Assembly: GCA_946481265.1 (NCBI GenBank)
Contig: CAMLNE010000128.1
Location: 1 to 10,505, forward strand
Reading direction: 5' to 3'
Origin: an uncultured Panacagrimonas sp.
Lineage (GTDB): Bacteria; Pseudomonadota; Gammaproteobacteria; Nevskiales; Nevskiaceae
DNA: 10,505 nucleotides
Shown here piece after piece: positions 1 through 5,820 of this stretch. The position numbers were made by a program, and so were the translations under genes. The notes beneath the pieces were generated by a model. It did no database searches. It was not told where the DNA came from and saw only the letters and a list, made by a program, of their open reading frames with translations. Within the stretch, counting starts at the first letter, position 1, and every line of letters begins with the position of its first letter.

Positions 1-243
1 CAGGTCCAGGGCGATGTCCTTCTTGTTGCGATTGACGCCGATAAAATACGAGGCCGTGCCCTCTACGTTGGGCGGCCCCCAGGTGCGCGTCTCGTCGCCC
101 ATCGGCGGCTCGACTTTAAGCACGCTCGCACCGTGATCGGACAGGATCTGCGTGCAGTACGGACCGCCCAGCACGCGCGACAGATCAATCACCCGGAGGC
201 CGGCGAGCGTACCGGCAGAGGATTTCTGCGACGAGGCAGGCAT
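1..243 (-). CDS. Family III CoA-transferase (CaiB/BaiF type), N-terminal fragment
   Basis: The first 81 residues of a CoA-transferase are visible; the rest lies beyond the left edge. Translation from the ATG at 241-243 gives MPASSQKSSAGTLAGLRVID, then a Rossmann-like start with LSRVLGGPYCTQILSDHGA (about residues 21-39), VLKVEPPMGDETR, and NRNKKDIALDL at the edge. This order (GLRVIDLSR, GP, LxDxGAxVxKVEPP, NRNK.xxLDL) is typical of family III enzymes, which move CoA between carboxylic acids. The stretch between KVEPP and NRNK resembles true CoA-transferases more than alpha-methylacyl-CoA racemase, which is shorter there. The catalytic Asp of the family lies downstream and cannot be checked. 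The start overlaps the stop of the upstream acyl-CoA dehydrogenase by one base (TGATG), with no clear Shine-Dalgarno, so translational coupling is likely. Probable role: activation of the pathway substrate or an intermediate to its CoA ester. The exact substrate is unknown. Confidence 0.93.
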   Translation of the reverse strand, partial: MPASSQKSSAGTLAGLRVIDLSRVLGGPYCTQILSDHGASVLKVEPPMGDETRTWGPPNVEGTASYFIGVNRNKKDIALDL

Positions 244-1406
244 CAGTACGAGCGCGGCAGACCCATGACCTTTTCGCCGATGTAGTTGAGCACCATCTCG
301 CGATTCAGCGGCGCGGTGCGCAGCAGGCGCACCATCGGGTACAGATCGAACATGCCGTACTCCTTGGTGAAGCCGTTTCCCCCGAAACATTGCAACGATG
401 CGTCCACCGCGTGGATGCCGGCCTCAGCAGCGGCGTACTTCGCCATGTTGGCAAACTCGCCGGCAGGCAGGCGCTGATCAAAGGCCCAGGCGGCCTTGTG
501 CGTCATCAGCCCGGCCATCTCGATTTCCGAATGCGCCATCGCCAGCGGATGCTGCAGCCCCTGATAGGCGCCGATCGGCACCTTGTTGAACACCTTGCGC
601 TCGTTGGCATAGGCCACCGCCTTGCGCAGCGCGTAGCGTCCCAGGCCGACGCACAGGGACGAGAGGATGATGCGCTCGGGATTGAGCGTGTCGAACAGGA
701 TCTTGAAGCCGTCGTCGACGGTGCCCAGTGCGTCGGCCTCGCTCAGTTCCACGTCGTCAAAGAACAACTGCCACTGCGATTCCGGCATCGGGATGCTGAC
801 CGGAATCACGGTCTTGCTCACGCCCTTGGCGCGCATGTCCATGATGAACAGCGTGAAGCCGTCGGTCTTGCGGCTCACCTCACCGTGCGGCTTGGTACGG
901 CTGACCACCAGCGCATAGTCTGCGGAATCGGCGTCGGTGATGTAGGTCTTCTGCCCCTTGAGCTTGAAGCCCTTGCCTTCGCGCCGCGCGATGGAGGTGA
1001 TCTCCATCGTGTTGGACCCCGCGTTGGGCTCGGTGATGGCGAAGCAGAAACGGATCTCGCCGCGGCAGGCACCGGGCAGGTATTTCTGCTTCTGCTCTTC
1101 CGTGCCATGCATGGCGATCAGCGCCATCGACATGGTCGAACTGGTCACCAAGCTGAGCAGGGGAATCCCGTTATTGGACAGGCCCTCCATGAACAAGGCC
1201 ATTTCCATCATGCCCTGGCCCGCGCCGCCGTAGGCCTCCGGCACCATGAGTCCCAGAAAACCGTCGGCAGCGACCTGCGCGAGCAACTCCTTTGGCGGCT
1301 GGTGCTTCTCTGCATAGCTCATCCAGTAGCGCCGGTCGTACTGCTGCGAGACCTTGTCGCCGTACTCCAGAATCATCCGCTGCTCGTCGCTCAGTTCAAA
1401 GTTCAA
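243..1406 (-). CDS. Acyl-CoA dehydrogenase, LPRSY-ending subfamily, TTG start
   Basis: FAD-dependent acyl-CoA dehydrogenase of 387 residues, normal length for the family, expected to oxidise an acyl-CoA to its 2-enoyl-CoA and pass electrons to ETF. Visible motifs are PEAYGG (56-61), GTEEQKQKYLP (101-111), the flavin/substrate segment AITEPNAGS (123-131), the helix-G segment LNPERI (241-246), QGLQHPLA (282-289) and GGNG (342-345). The C-terminus ends in GLPRSY. The canonical YEGT glutamate is absent: an ungapped alignment to short-chain acyl-CoA dehydrogenase puts Pro366 there. Glu244 in LNPERI matches the helix-G catalytic Glu of isovaleryl-CoA dehydrogenase and is the likely base (inference). 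The start is TTG (1404-1406): an in-frame TGA lies at 1419-1421, no ATG or GTG lies between, and GAGGA sits 9 nt upstream. It is a paralogue of the dehydrogenase at 6998-8164. Substrate not predictable. Confidence 0.95.
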   Translation of the reverse strand: MNFELSDEQRMILEYGDKVSQQYDRRYWMSYAEKHQPPKELLAQVAADGFLGLMVPEAYGGAGQGMMEMALFMEGLSNNGIPLLSLVTSSTMSMALIAMHGTEEQKQKYLPGACRGEIRFCFAITEPNAGSNTMEITSIARREGKGFKLKGQKTYITDADSADYALVVSRTKPHGEVSRKTDGFTLFIMDMRAKGVSKTVIPVSIPMPESQWQLFFDDVELSEADALGTVDDGFKILFDTLNPERIILSSLCVGLGRYALRKAVAYANERKVFNKVPIGAYQGLQHPLAMAHSEIEMAGLMTHKAAWAFDQRLPAGEFANMAKYAAAEAGIHAVDASLQCFGGNGFTKEYGMFDLYPMVRLLRTAPLNREMVLNYIGEKVMGLPRSY

Positions 1407-1415
1407 GTTCGATAT

Positions 1416-1420
1416 TCCTC
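1416..1420 (-). promoter_or_regulatory. Ribosome binding site supporting the TTG start at 1406
   Basis: On the coding strand GAGGA lies 9 nt before TTG (1404-1406). It overlaps the in-frame TGA at 1419-1421, which closes the frame only five codons upstream. The site, the stop and the matching N-terminus of the paralogue at 8164 together fix TTG as the initiator. Confidence 0.6.
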
Positions 1421-1423
1421 AGG

Positions 1424-1441
1424 AAAAATGGAGCCCGGCTC
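1424..1441 (-). terminator. Weak terminator-like hairpin with T5
   Basis: On the coding strand GAGC-CGG-GCTC (1431-1441) is followed by CA and five T (1424-1428). The stem is only 4 bp and the T run lies just before the ribosome binding site of the next gene, so it would be at most a weak terminator or attenuator. Confidence 0.15.
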
Positions 1442-1464
1442 GACCCGCTGCCAACGATTCTGGA

Positions 1465-1477
1465 TGCAGGATCTGCA
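1465..1477. promoter_or_regulatory. Short perfect dyad, possible operator
   Basis: TGCAG-GAT-CTGCA reads as two 5-bp inverted arms around a 3-nt centre, about 60 nt before the TTG start of the dehydrogenase. The symmetry does not extend outward. It could be half of a regulator site, a small hairpin or chance; no known operator is recognised. Confidence 0.2.
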
Positions 1478-1555
1478 AAGCGGGACACTCGCAACCCAGC
1501 GCGGCCAAGACGCAGCTTCGACGCGCCGGTGGCAACGCGAGCGCCCTTGCAGCGC

Positions 1556-2356
1556 TTACTGCGCCGACGGAAAGTTCGGCGGGCGCTTTTCGCGCACGGC
1601 CTTGACCCCTTCTGGCGCATCGCCGCCGAGGAAACAGAGCATCTCCATCGCCAGCGAGCTTTCGAAGATGGGGCGGGCCATGTTCATCCAGCCGTTGAGC
1701 GAGCGCTTGGTCAGGCGGATCGCGCCCTGGCTGCCGGCGGCCAGCTTGTCGGCGACCGACAGGGCCTTCTCCATCAGCTGTGCGCGCGGCACGCAGGCGC
1801 TGACCAGCCCGATGCGCTCGGCTTCCTTGCCGTCGATGAACTCGGCGGTGAGCAGGTAGTACTTGGCCTTGGCCATGCCGCAGAGCAGCGGCCAGATGAT
1901 GGCCGCGTGATCGCCCGCGCCGACCCCGAGCTTGACGTGACCGTCGGTGATCTTGGCCTCCTCGGCCATGATGCTGATATCGGCGAGCATCGCGACCGCC
2001 AGACCGGCGCCGACGGCCACGCCGTTGATCGCGGAGATCACGACTTTCTCGCAATTCATGATGCTGTAGACCACCTCGGCGGCCTCCTGCATCACGACGC
2101 TGATCTCCTTGGGGTTGCCGACCATGTTGCTGATCCATTCCAGATCGCCGCCGGCGGAGAAGGCGCGGTCGCCGGATCCGGTGATGACCGCCACCTTGGT
2201 CTTCGCATCGTCGTGCACCACCTGCCAGATCTTGGTCAGCTCCCAGTGCAGGCGCGCGTTGGTCGCGTTCATGACCTCCGGCCGGTTGATGGTGATGACG
2301 AGCACGCCGTTGGCGCGGTGCTCGAACTTGAGGAACTGGAAGTCTTCGTAGGTCAT
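1556..2356 (-). CDS. Crotonase-fold protein (enoyl-CoA hydratase/isomerase family) without the classical glutamates
   Basis: A 266-residue crotonase, usual length. The CoA/oxyanion-hole segment AFSAGGDLEW (65-74), a second oxyanion loop NGVAVGAGL (111-119) and ADISIM (125-130) are clear, and the C-terminal tail ends in KRPPNFPSAQ. Aligned to rat mitochondrial enoyl-CoA hydratase without gaps, Glu144 falls on Ala120 and Glu164 on His140, inside TDGHVKLG (137-144), followed by GAGDHAAIIWP. Both hydratase glutamates are therefore replaced. Crotonases also include isomerases, hydrolases, C-C lyases and cyclases that use other residues; Asp138, His140, Asp149 and His150 are candidates here (inference). 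The (R)-specific MaoC hydratase nearby could supply ordinary hydration, leaving this protein free for a ring-opening, hydrolytic or isomerising step. The ATG start fits the family N-terminus, although the upstream Shine-Dalgarno is weak. It lies 40 nt after the thioesterase gene. Confidence 0.93.
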   Translation of the reverse strand: MTYEDFQFLKFEHRANGVLVITINRPEVMNATNARLHWELTKIWQVVHDDAKTKVAVITGSGDRAFSAGGDLEWISNMVGNPKEISVVMQEAAEVVYSIMNCEKVVISAINGVAVGAGLAVAMLADISIMAEEAKITDGHVKLGVGAGDHAAIIWPLLCGMAKAKYYLLTAEFIDGKEAERIGLVSACVPRAQLMEKALSVADKLAAGSQGAIRLTKRSLNGWMNMARPIFESSLAMEMLCFLGGDAPEGVKAVREKRPPNFPSAQ

Positions 2357-2396
2357 GGCGATCTCGGTAGGAGGTGTGGGTCTTGGGGGTGCGAAT

Positions 2397-2828
2397 TCAG
2401 ACGATGCGGTAGATCATCGAGCCGGTAGCGACGAGGCGGCGTGCCTCGTTGTCTTCGACGATCTGGACGTCGCAGAAGATCAGTTCCTTGCCACGGCGGC
2501 GGACCTCGCCGGTGGCGACGATGGCCGTGCCCATCGCGGCGCCGACAAAATTTACGGTCAGGGTCACGGTGGAGGCTTTCATGCCGCGCGCGATGTCGTG
2601 GCCGGACCAGGCGGCAAGCGCGCCGGTCAGATCGAGCATGCTGGAGATCACGCCACCATGCAGCGCGTTGCCCCCGCCGCACAGGTCCATGCGATGCGGC
2701 AGTCGCACGACGGCGCGCTGGGGCGATGCTTCCAGTACCTCGATACCGAGCAGCTTCTGGAAGCCGATGTCGGGCCACATCTTGAGGAGCTGGGCAATCT
2801 GCGGGGCGACTTCGGATTGGTCAGACAT
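2397..2828 (-). CDS. PaaI-like hotdog-fold acyl-CoA thioesterase
   Basis: A 143-residue single hotdog domain, the usual size for the 4HBT/PaaI group, which hydrolyses acyl- or aryl-CoA to free acid and CoA in the cytoplasm, normally as a tetramer. The signature is NALHGGVISSMLDLTG (54-69): His57-Gly-Gly and the acidic residue Asp66 on the following helix match the PaaI-type active-site arrangement. The TVTLTVNFVG strand (88-97) and the MIYRIV end complete the fold. GAGGG (2835-2839) lies 6 nt before the ATG, a strong ribosome binding site. It sits between the MaoC hydratase (27 nt upstream) and the crotonase genes in a tight operon. Its likely job is recovery of CoA from a stalled or end-product thioester. 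It could instead be a non-thioesterase hotdog protein, but the motif argues against that. Substrate unknown. Confidence 0.9.
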   Translation of the reverse strand: MSDQSEVAPQIAQLLKMWPDIGFQKLLGIEVLEASPQRAVVRLPHRMDLCGGGNALHGGVISSMLDLTGALAAWSGHDIARGMKASTVTLTVNFVGAAMGTAIVATGEVRRRGKELIFCDVQIVEDNEARRLVATGSMIYRIV

Positions 2829-2855
2829 GGGAAACCCTCGGATCGGTGAAAGATT

Positions 2856-3713
2856 TCAGGAATGAAGCTGCACGCGGCCGTTGCCGAGCACGACCAGCTC
2901 ACGCGCCGCGACACGGGCGCGGAACGACCACAGCGTGCCGTCGCGCCAGATGTCCGTGGTCAGCGACTCGCCCGGATAGACCGGTGCCGTAAAGCGCGCA
3001 TGGATCGATGCGATGCGGCTGGCGTCGTAGTCCAGCGCCTTGACCAGTGCGTGCCCCGCGACACCGAAGGTGCACAGTCCGTGCAGGATCGGACGATCGA
3101 ACTTCGCCGCACGTGCCACCTTGGGGTCTGCGTGCAGCGGGTTGTCATCGCCCGACAGGCGATAGATCAGCGCCGCCTGCGGCAGCGTGTTCAAGGTGAT
3201 CGACACATCTGGCGCGCGCGTCGGGAGCTCGTGCACCGGCGGCGTCGGGCCGGTCGGCGCGCCGATGCCGCCGTCGCCACGGCAGAACGTGGTGTTGGGC
3301 AGCGTCGCCAGCAATTCCCCGGTGGCGGCGTCGGTGATGACTCGCTCGGAATAGACAAGGATGCCCTTGCCGGCACCCTTGTCGACGATGCCGGTCACCC
3401 GTGTGCGGCCGATCAGTTCGCCTTCCGGCGGCGGCAGCTTGTGAATGATCAGGCCCTGCTCGCCGTGGACGATGCGCACCCAGTCCACGCCGGTATCCGG
3501 CTTCTTCCACCAGAAGCCGGGATGCCCGAGCACCACCGGATAGGTCGGCAGCACCTGCAGGCCGTCCTCGTAGACGTAGCGCAGCTGCTGCTCGTCCATC
3601 GGGTCCGCGCCCAGTCCGATCCCCAGCGCATAGAGCATGGTGTCCTTGCGCGTGTACTTCTGCCGGACCTCCGGAATCGGATAGTTCAGCAGCTTCTGGT
3701 AGTCGACCGCCAT
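2856..3713 (-). CDS. MaoC-type (R)-specific enoyl-CoA hydratase, MFE2 hydratase-2 like
   Basis: A 285-residue double-hotdog protein, much longer than single-domain PhaJ/MaoC hydratases (about 130-160 aa) and matching the hydratase-2 module of eukaryotic multifunctional enzyme type 2 (MFE2). The N-terminal half carries DTMLYALGIGLG (24-35) and PTYPVVLGHPGF (56-67). The C-terminal half carries the hydratase-2 motif YRLSGDDNPLHADP (184-197) and FDRPILHGLCTFG (205-217). Tyr184, Asp189 and His194 have the same spacing as Tyr505, Asp510 and His515 of human MFE2, so the catalytic Asp/His pair is present. Expected reaction: trans-2-enoyl-CoA to (3R)-3-hydroxyacyl-CoA. The gene starts 3 nt after the stop of the SDR that would oxidise this product, strongly implying joint translation and function. 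The Shine-Dalgarno is weak. Bacterial relatives occur in steroid and other bulky acyl-CoA degradation. Confidence 0.93.
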   Translation of the reverse strand: MAVDYQKLLNYPIPEVRQKYTRKDTMLYALGIGLGADPMDEQQLRYVYEDGLQVLPTYPVVLGHPGFWWKKPDTGVDWVRIVHGEQGLIIHKLPPPEGELIGRTRVTGIVDKGAGKGILVYSERVITDAATGELLATLPNTTFCRGDGGIGAPTGPTPPVHELPTRAPDVSITLNTLPQAALIYRLSGDDNPLHADPKVARAAKFDRPILHGLCTFGVAGHALVKALDYDASRIASIHARFTAPVYPGESLTTDIWRDGTLWSFRARVAARELVVLGNGRVQLHS

Positions 3714-3716
3714 GGC

Positions 3717-4631
3717 TCAGATCGGGTCCCAGGAGAACACTTCGCCGCTGGTTTCCAGGGCGTAGAAGTCGGCCTTGAGCGCGGGGATCGCGTGCTCGGC
3801 AATGGTCTGCGGCGTCCAGCCCTCGCCGCGATGAACGCCGCGAATCGGACGTGGCTGGCTCATCAGGAAGATCTCGTTGGCGCGCACCGCGAAGATCTGC
3901 CCGGAGACCTCCTTTGCGGTGTCGCTGGCGAGGTACACCGCCATCGGCGCGATCTTGCCGGCTTCCATCTTCTTGAGTTTTTCCACCCGCGCCTGCTGCT
4001 GCGGCGTCTCGGTGGGAATAGAACCAATCATGCGGCTCCAGGCGAACGGCGAGATGCAGTTGGAGCGCACGTTGTAGCGCTTCATATCCATGGCGATCTG
4101 CTTGGACAGCGAGGCGATGCCGAGCTTGGCCGCGCCGTAATTGGCCTGGCCGTAGTTGCCGATCAGTCCTGAGGTGGAGGTCATGTGCACGTAGGCACCG
4201 GAGTTCTGCGCCTTGAAATGCGGCGCAGCGGCGCGCGAAACGTAGAACGTGCCGTTGAGGTGCACGTCGATGACGCTGCGCCACTCGTCGACGCTCATGT
4301 TGAAGAAGTAGCGGTCGCGCAGGATGCCAGCATTGTTCACCACCGCGTCGATGCGCCCGAAGGTATCCATCGCGCACTGCACGATGCGTCCCGCGGCCAC
4401 CCAGTCCGACACGCTCTCGTAGCTGGCGACAGCACGGCCACCGCGGCTCTCGATCTCGCGTACCACTTCGGCGGCCGGCGTTTCGGCGGATTCGCTGCCA
4501 TCCACCGAGACGCCGAGGTCGTTGACCACCACGGCCGCGCCCTCAGCGGCCATCAGCAGCGCCATATCGCGACCGATCCCGCGGCCGCTGCCGGTGATGA
4601 CCACCACCTTGCCTTCCATCATCTTGCTCAT
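3717..4631 (-). CDS. Short-chain dehydrogenase, (3R)-hydroxyacyl-CoA dehydrogenase (MFE2/17beta-HSD4 type)
   Basis: A 304-residue classical SDR. The nucleotide-binding motif TGSGRGIG (13-20) is followed by NDLG with Asp38, which favours NAD+ over NADP+. NNAG is at 99-102, and the catalytic Ser152-Tyr165-Lys169 set lies in TSTSGLIGNYGQANYGAAK. The VVVNDLGVSVDGS stretch, NNAGILRDRYF and GNYGQANYGAAKLG closely resemble the dehydrogenase domain of MFE2/17beta-HSD4 and Hsd4A-like bacterial enzymes rather than FabG. A C-terminal extension of about 50 residues ends in GEVFSWDPI, also seen in that group. Expected reaction: (3R)-3-hydroxyacyl-CoA to 3-oxoacyl-CoA in the cytoplasm. A strong site, AGGGAG (4639-4644), lies 7 nt before the ATG, after a 29-nt gap from the PimC-like gene. 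The partner hydratase follows 3 nt downstream, in the same order as in MFE2. Confidence 0.94.
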   Translation of the reverse strand: MSKMMEGKVVVITGSGRGIGRDMALLMAAEGAAVVVNDLGVSVDGSESAETPAAEVVREIESRGGRAVASYESVSDWVAAGRIVQCAMDTFGRIDAVVNNAGILRDRYFFNMSVDEWRSVIDVHLNGTFYVSRAAAPHFKAQNSGAYVHMTSTSGLIGNYGQANYGAAKLGIASLSKQIAMDMKRYNVRSNCISPFAWSRMIGSIPTETPQQQARVEKLKKMEAGKIAPMAVYLASDTAKEVSGQIFAVRANEIFLMSQPRPIRGVHRGEGWTPQTIAEHAIPALKADFYALETSGEVFSWDPI

Positions 4632-4660
4632 GCGTACTCTCCCTGGTGTTGGTGTTGCGC

Positions 4661-5815
4661 TCAGGACGTCAGGCCCAGCACCTGTGAGGACAGGATGTTT
4701 CGCTGGATCTCGTTGGAGCCGCCGTAGATCGTCGCCGGTCGCGCGTTGTAGTAGCTGGTCAGCCAGTCGAAGGATTCGCCGCCGATGTCCACGTCACCCA
4801 CTAGGCCACCGGCGCTGCCCGCCGTCTCGACCAGCAACTGCGAGATCTTCTGGTAGTTCTCGGTGCCGATGATCTTGAGCATGGACACGTCGGACCCCAG
4901 CGTCTCGCCGCGACGCACCTGATCGACGAAGCGCTCGTACAGCGCCGCGTGATCCAGCACGTCCAGCTTGTAGCGCGCGTAGGCGTCCATGAAGCCCTGG
5001 TCTTCGGTCAGGCCCAGCTGCAGCGCCAGTTCTTCCAGCCGCGCCATCGCGTACTGACTCTGCTTGGGGCCGCCGATGCCGATGCGCTCGAAACTCAGCA
5101 GCGCCTTGGCGATGGTCCAGCCGCGGTTCAGTTCTCCGACGATGTTCCCCTTGGGCACGCGCACGTCACGCAGGAAGGTTTCGCAGAATTCCTCGTGGCC
5201 GGCGAGATTGCGGATCGGCCGCAGCTCGATTCCCGGCGTGCTGGTTTCCGCCAGCAGGAAGCTGATGCCTTCCTGCTTCTTGGCCTTCTTGTCGGTGCGC
5301 ACCAGCATGAAGATGTGGGTGGCGTCCTGGGCCAGCGAGGTCCAGGTCTTCTGTCCGTTGACGATAAAGTGATCGCCGTCCAGCACGGCCTCGGTGCGCA
5401 GGCTGGCGAGATCGGAGCCGGCGTTCGGCTCGGAGTAGCCCTGGCACCAGACATGCTCGCCGGAGAGGATCCTCGGCAGGTAGTAGGCCTTCTGTTCTTC
5501 GGTGCCGTGCTGGATCAGCAGCGGCCCGACCATGACGATGCCCATGTCCGGCGCGCGGCCGATGCCATGCAGCTCGAGTTCCTCCATGAAGATGAGCAGC
5601 TTCGACGGCGTCAGCCCCATGCCGCCGTACTTCTGCGGCCAGGCCGGCGCCAGCCAGCCCTGCTTCGACAGGGTGAGGTACCAGTCCCGCACCTGCACCC
5701 AGCGCAGCCGGGTCTTGGGATAGCGCAGATGTTCAGGGTAGTTCGCGTGAAAGAAGGTACGAACCTGGCTGCGGAAGTCATCGTCGGCCAGGGTGTTCCA
5801 GTCGGTCTTTTGCAT
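4661..5815 (-). CDS. Acyl-CoA dehydrogenase, PimC-like (catalytic-type subunit of a candidate heteromer)
   Basis: A 384-residue FAD acyl-CoA dehydrogenase of the PimC / FadE28-type group. Visible are LAPAWPQKYGGMG (55-67), GTEEQKAYYLP (104-114), the flavin/substrate motif SEPNAGSD (128-135), GQKTWTS (154-160), helix-G SFERIGIG (241-248) and, near the C-terminus, IYGGSNEIQRN (363-373). The usual YEGT glutamate is glycine (Gly365), while Glu243 in helix G occupies the position used by isovaleryl-CoA dehydrogenase and is the likely base (inference). The gene starts 5 nt after the stop of the PimD-like gene. GAGGG (5825-5829) lies 9 nt before the ATG, inside the upstream coding end. Adjacent PimC/PimD or FadE28/29-like genes are known from alpha2-beta2 dehydrogenases acting on pimeloyl-CoA or steroid side chains. 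No pimeloyl-specific residues can be judged here. Confidence 0.94.
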   Translation of the reverse strand: MQKTDWNTLADDDFRSQVRTFFHANYPEHLRYPKTRLRWVQVRDWYLTLSKQGWLAPAWPQKYGGMGLTPSKLLIFMEELELHGIGRAPDMGIVMVGPLLIQHGTEEQKAYYLPRILSGEHVWCQGYSEPNAGSDLASLRTEAVLDGDHFIVNGQKTWTSLAQDATHIFMLVRTDKKAKKQEGISFLLAETSTPGIELRPIRNLAGHEEFCETFLRDVRVPKGNIVGELNRGWTIAKALLSFERIGIGGPKQSQYAMARLEELALQLGLTEDQGFMDAYARYKLDVLDHAALYERFVDQVRRGETLGSDVSMLKIIGTENYQKISQLLVETAGSAGGLVGDVDIGGESFDWLTSYYNARPATIYGGSNEIQRNILSSQVLGLTS

Positions 5816-5820
5816 GGTGT

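Larger units (their letters stand above)
1407..1555. other. Intergenic gap between crotonase and acyl-CoA dehydrogenase genes
   Basis: A 149-nt non-coding stretch between the TAA of the crotonase gene and the TTG of the next dehydrogenase. Every other junction of the 1-8164 block has at most about 40 nt, so this gap could mark an internal promoter or a transcript boundary. It holds a short perfect dyad (1465-1477) and a short GC hairpin followed by five T (coding strand). I found no convincing -35/-10 pair. Confidence 0.5.

Noticed and set aside
1..243. Alpha-methylacyl-CoA racemase instead of CoA-transferase
   Set aside because: The segment between KVEPP and NRNK is longer than in racemases and typical of CoA-transferases. 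The catalytic region is outside the window, so this is a preference and not proof.
390..1859. 489-residue plus-strand open frame
   Set aside because: Antisense to the dehydrogenase and crotonase genes and running across their intergenic gap; His/Arg/Gln-rich with no motif. Minus-strand frames show clear conserved families.
2862..4172. 436-residue plus-strand open frame
   Set aside because: Antisense to the MaoC and SDR genes, Arg/His/Val-rich, no family resemblance.
4645..4657. Tandem GGTGTT repeat before the SDR gene
   Set aside because: Only two copies in a 29-nt spacer; too short to mean anything.
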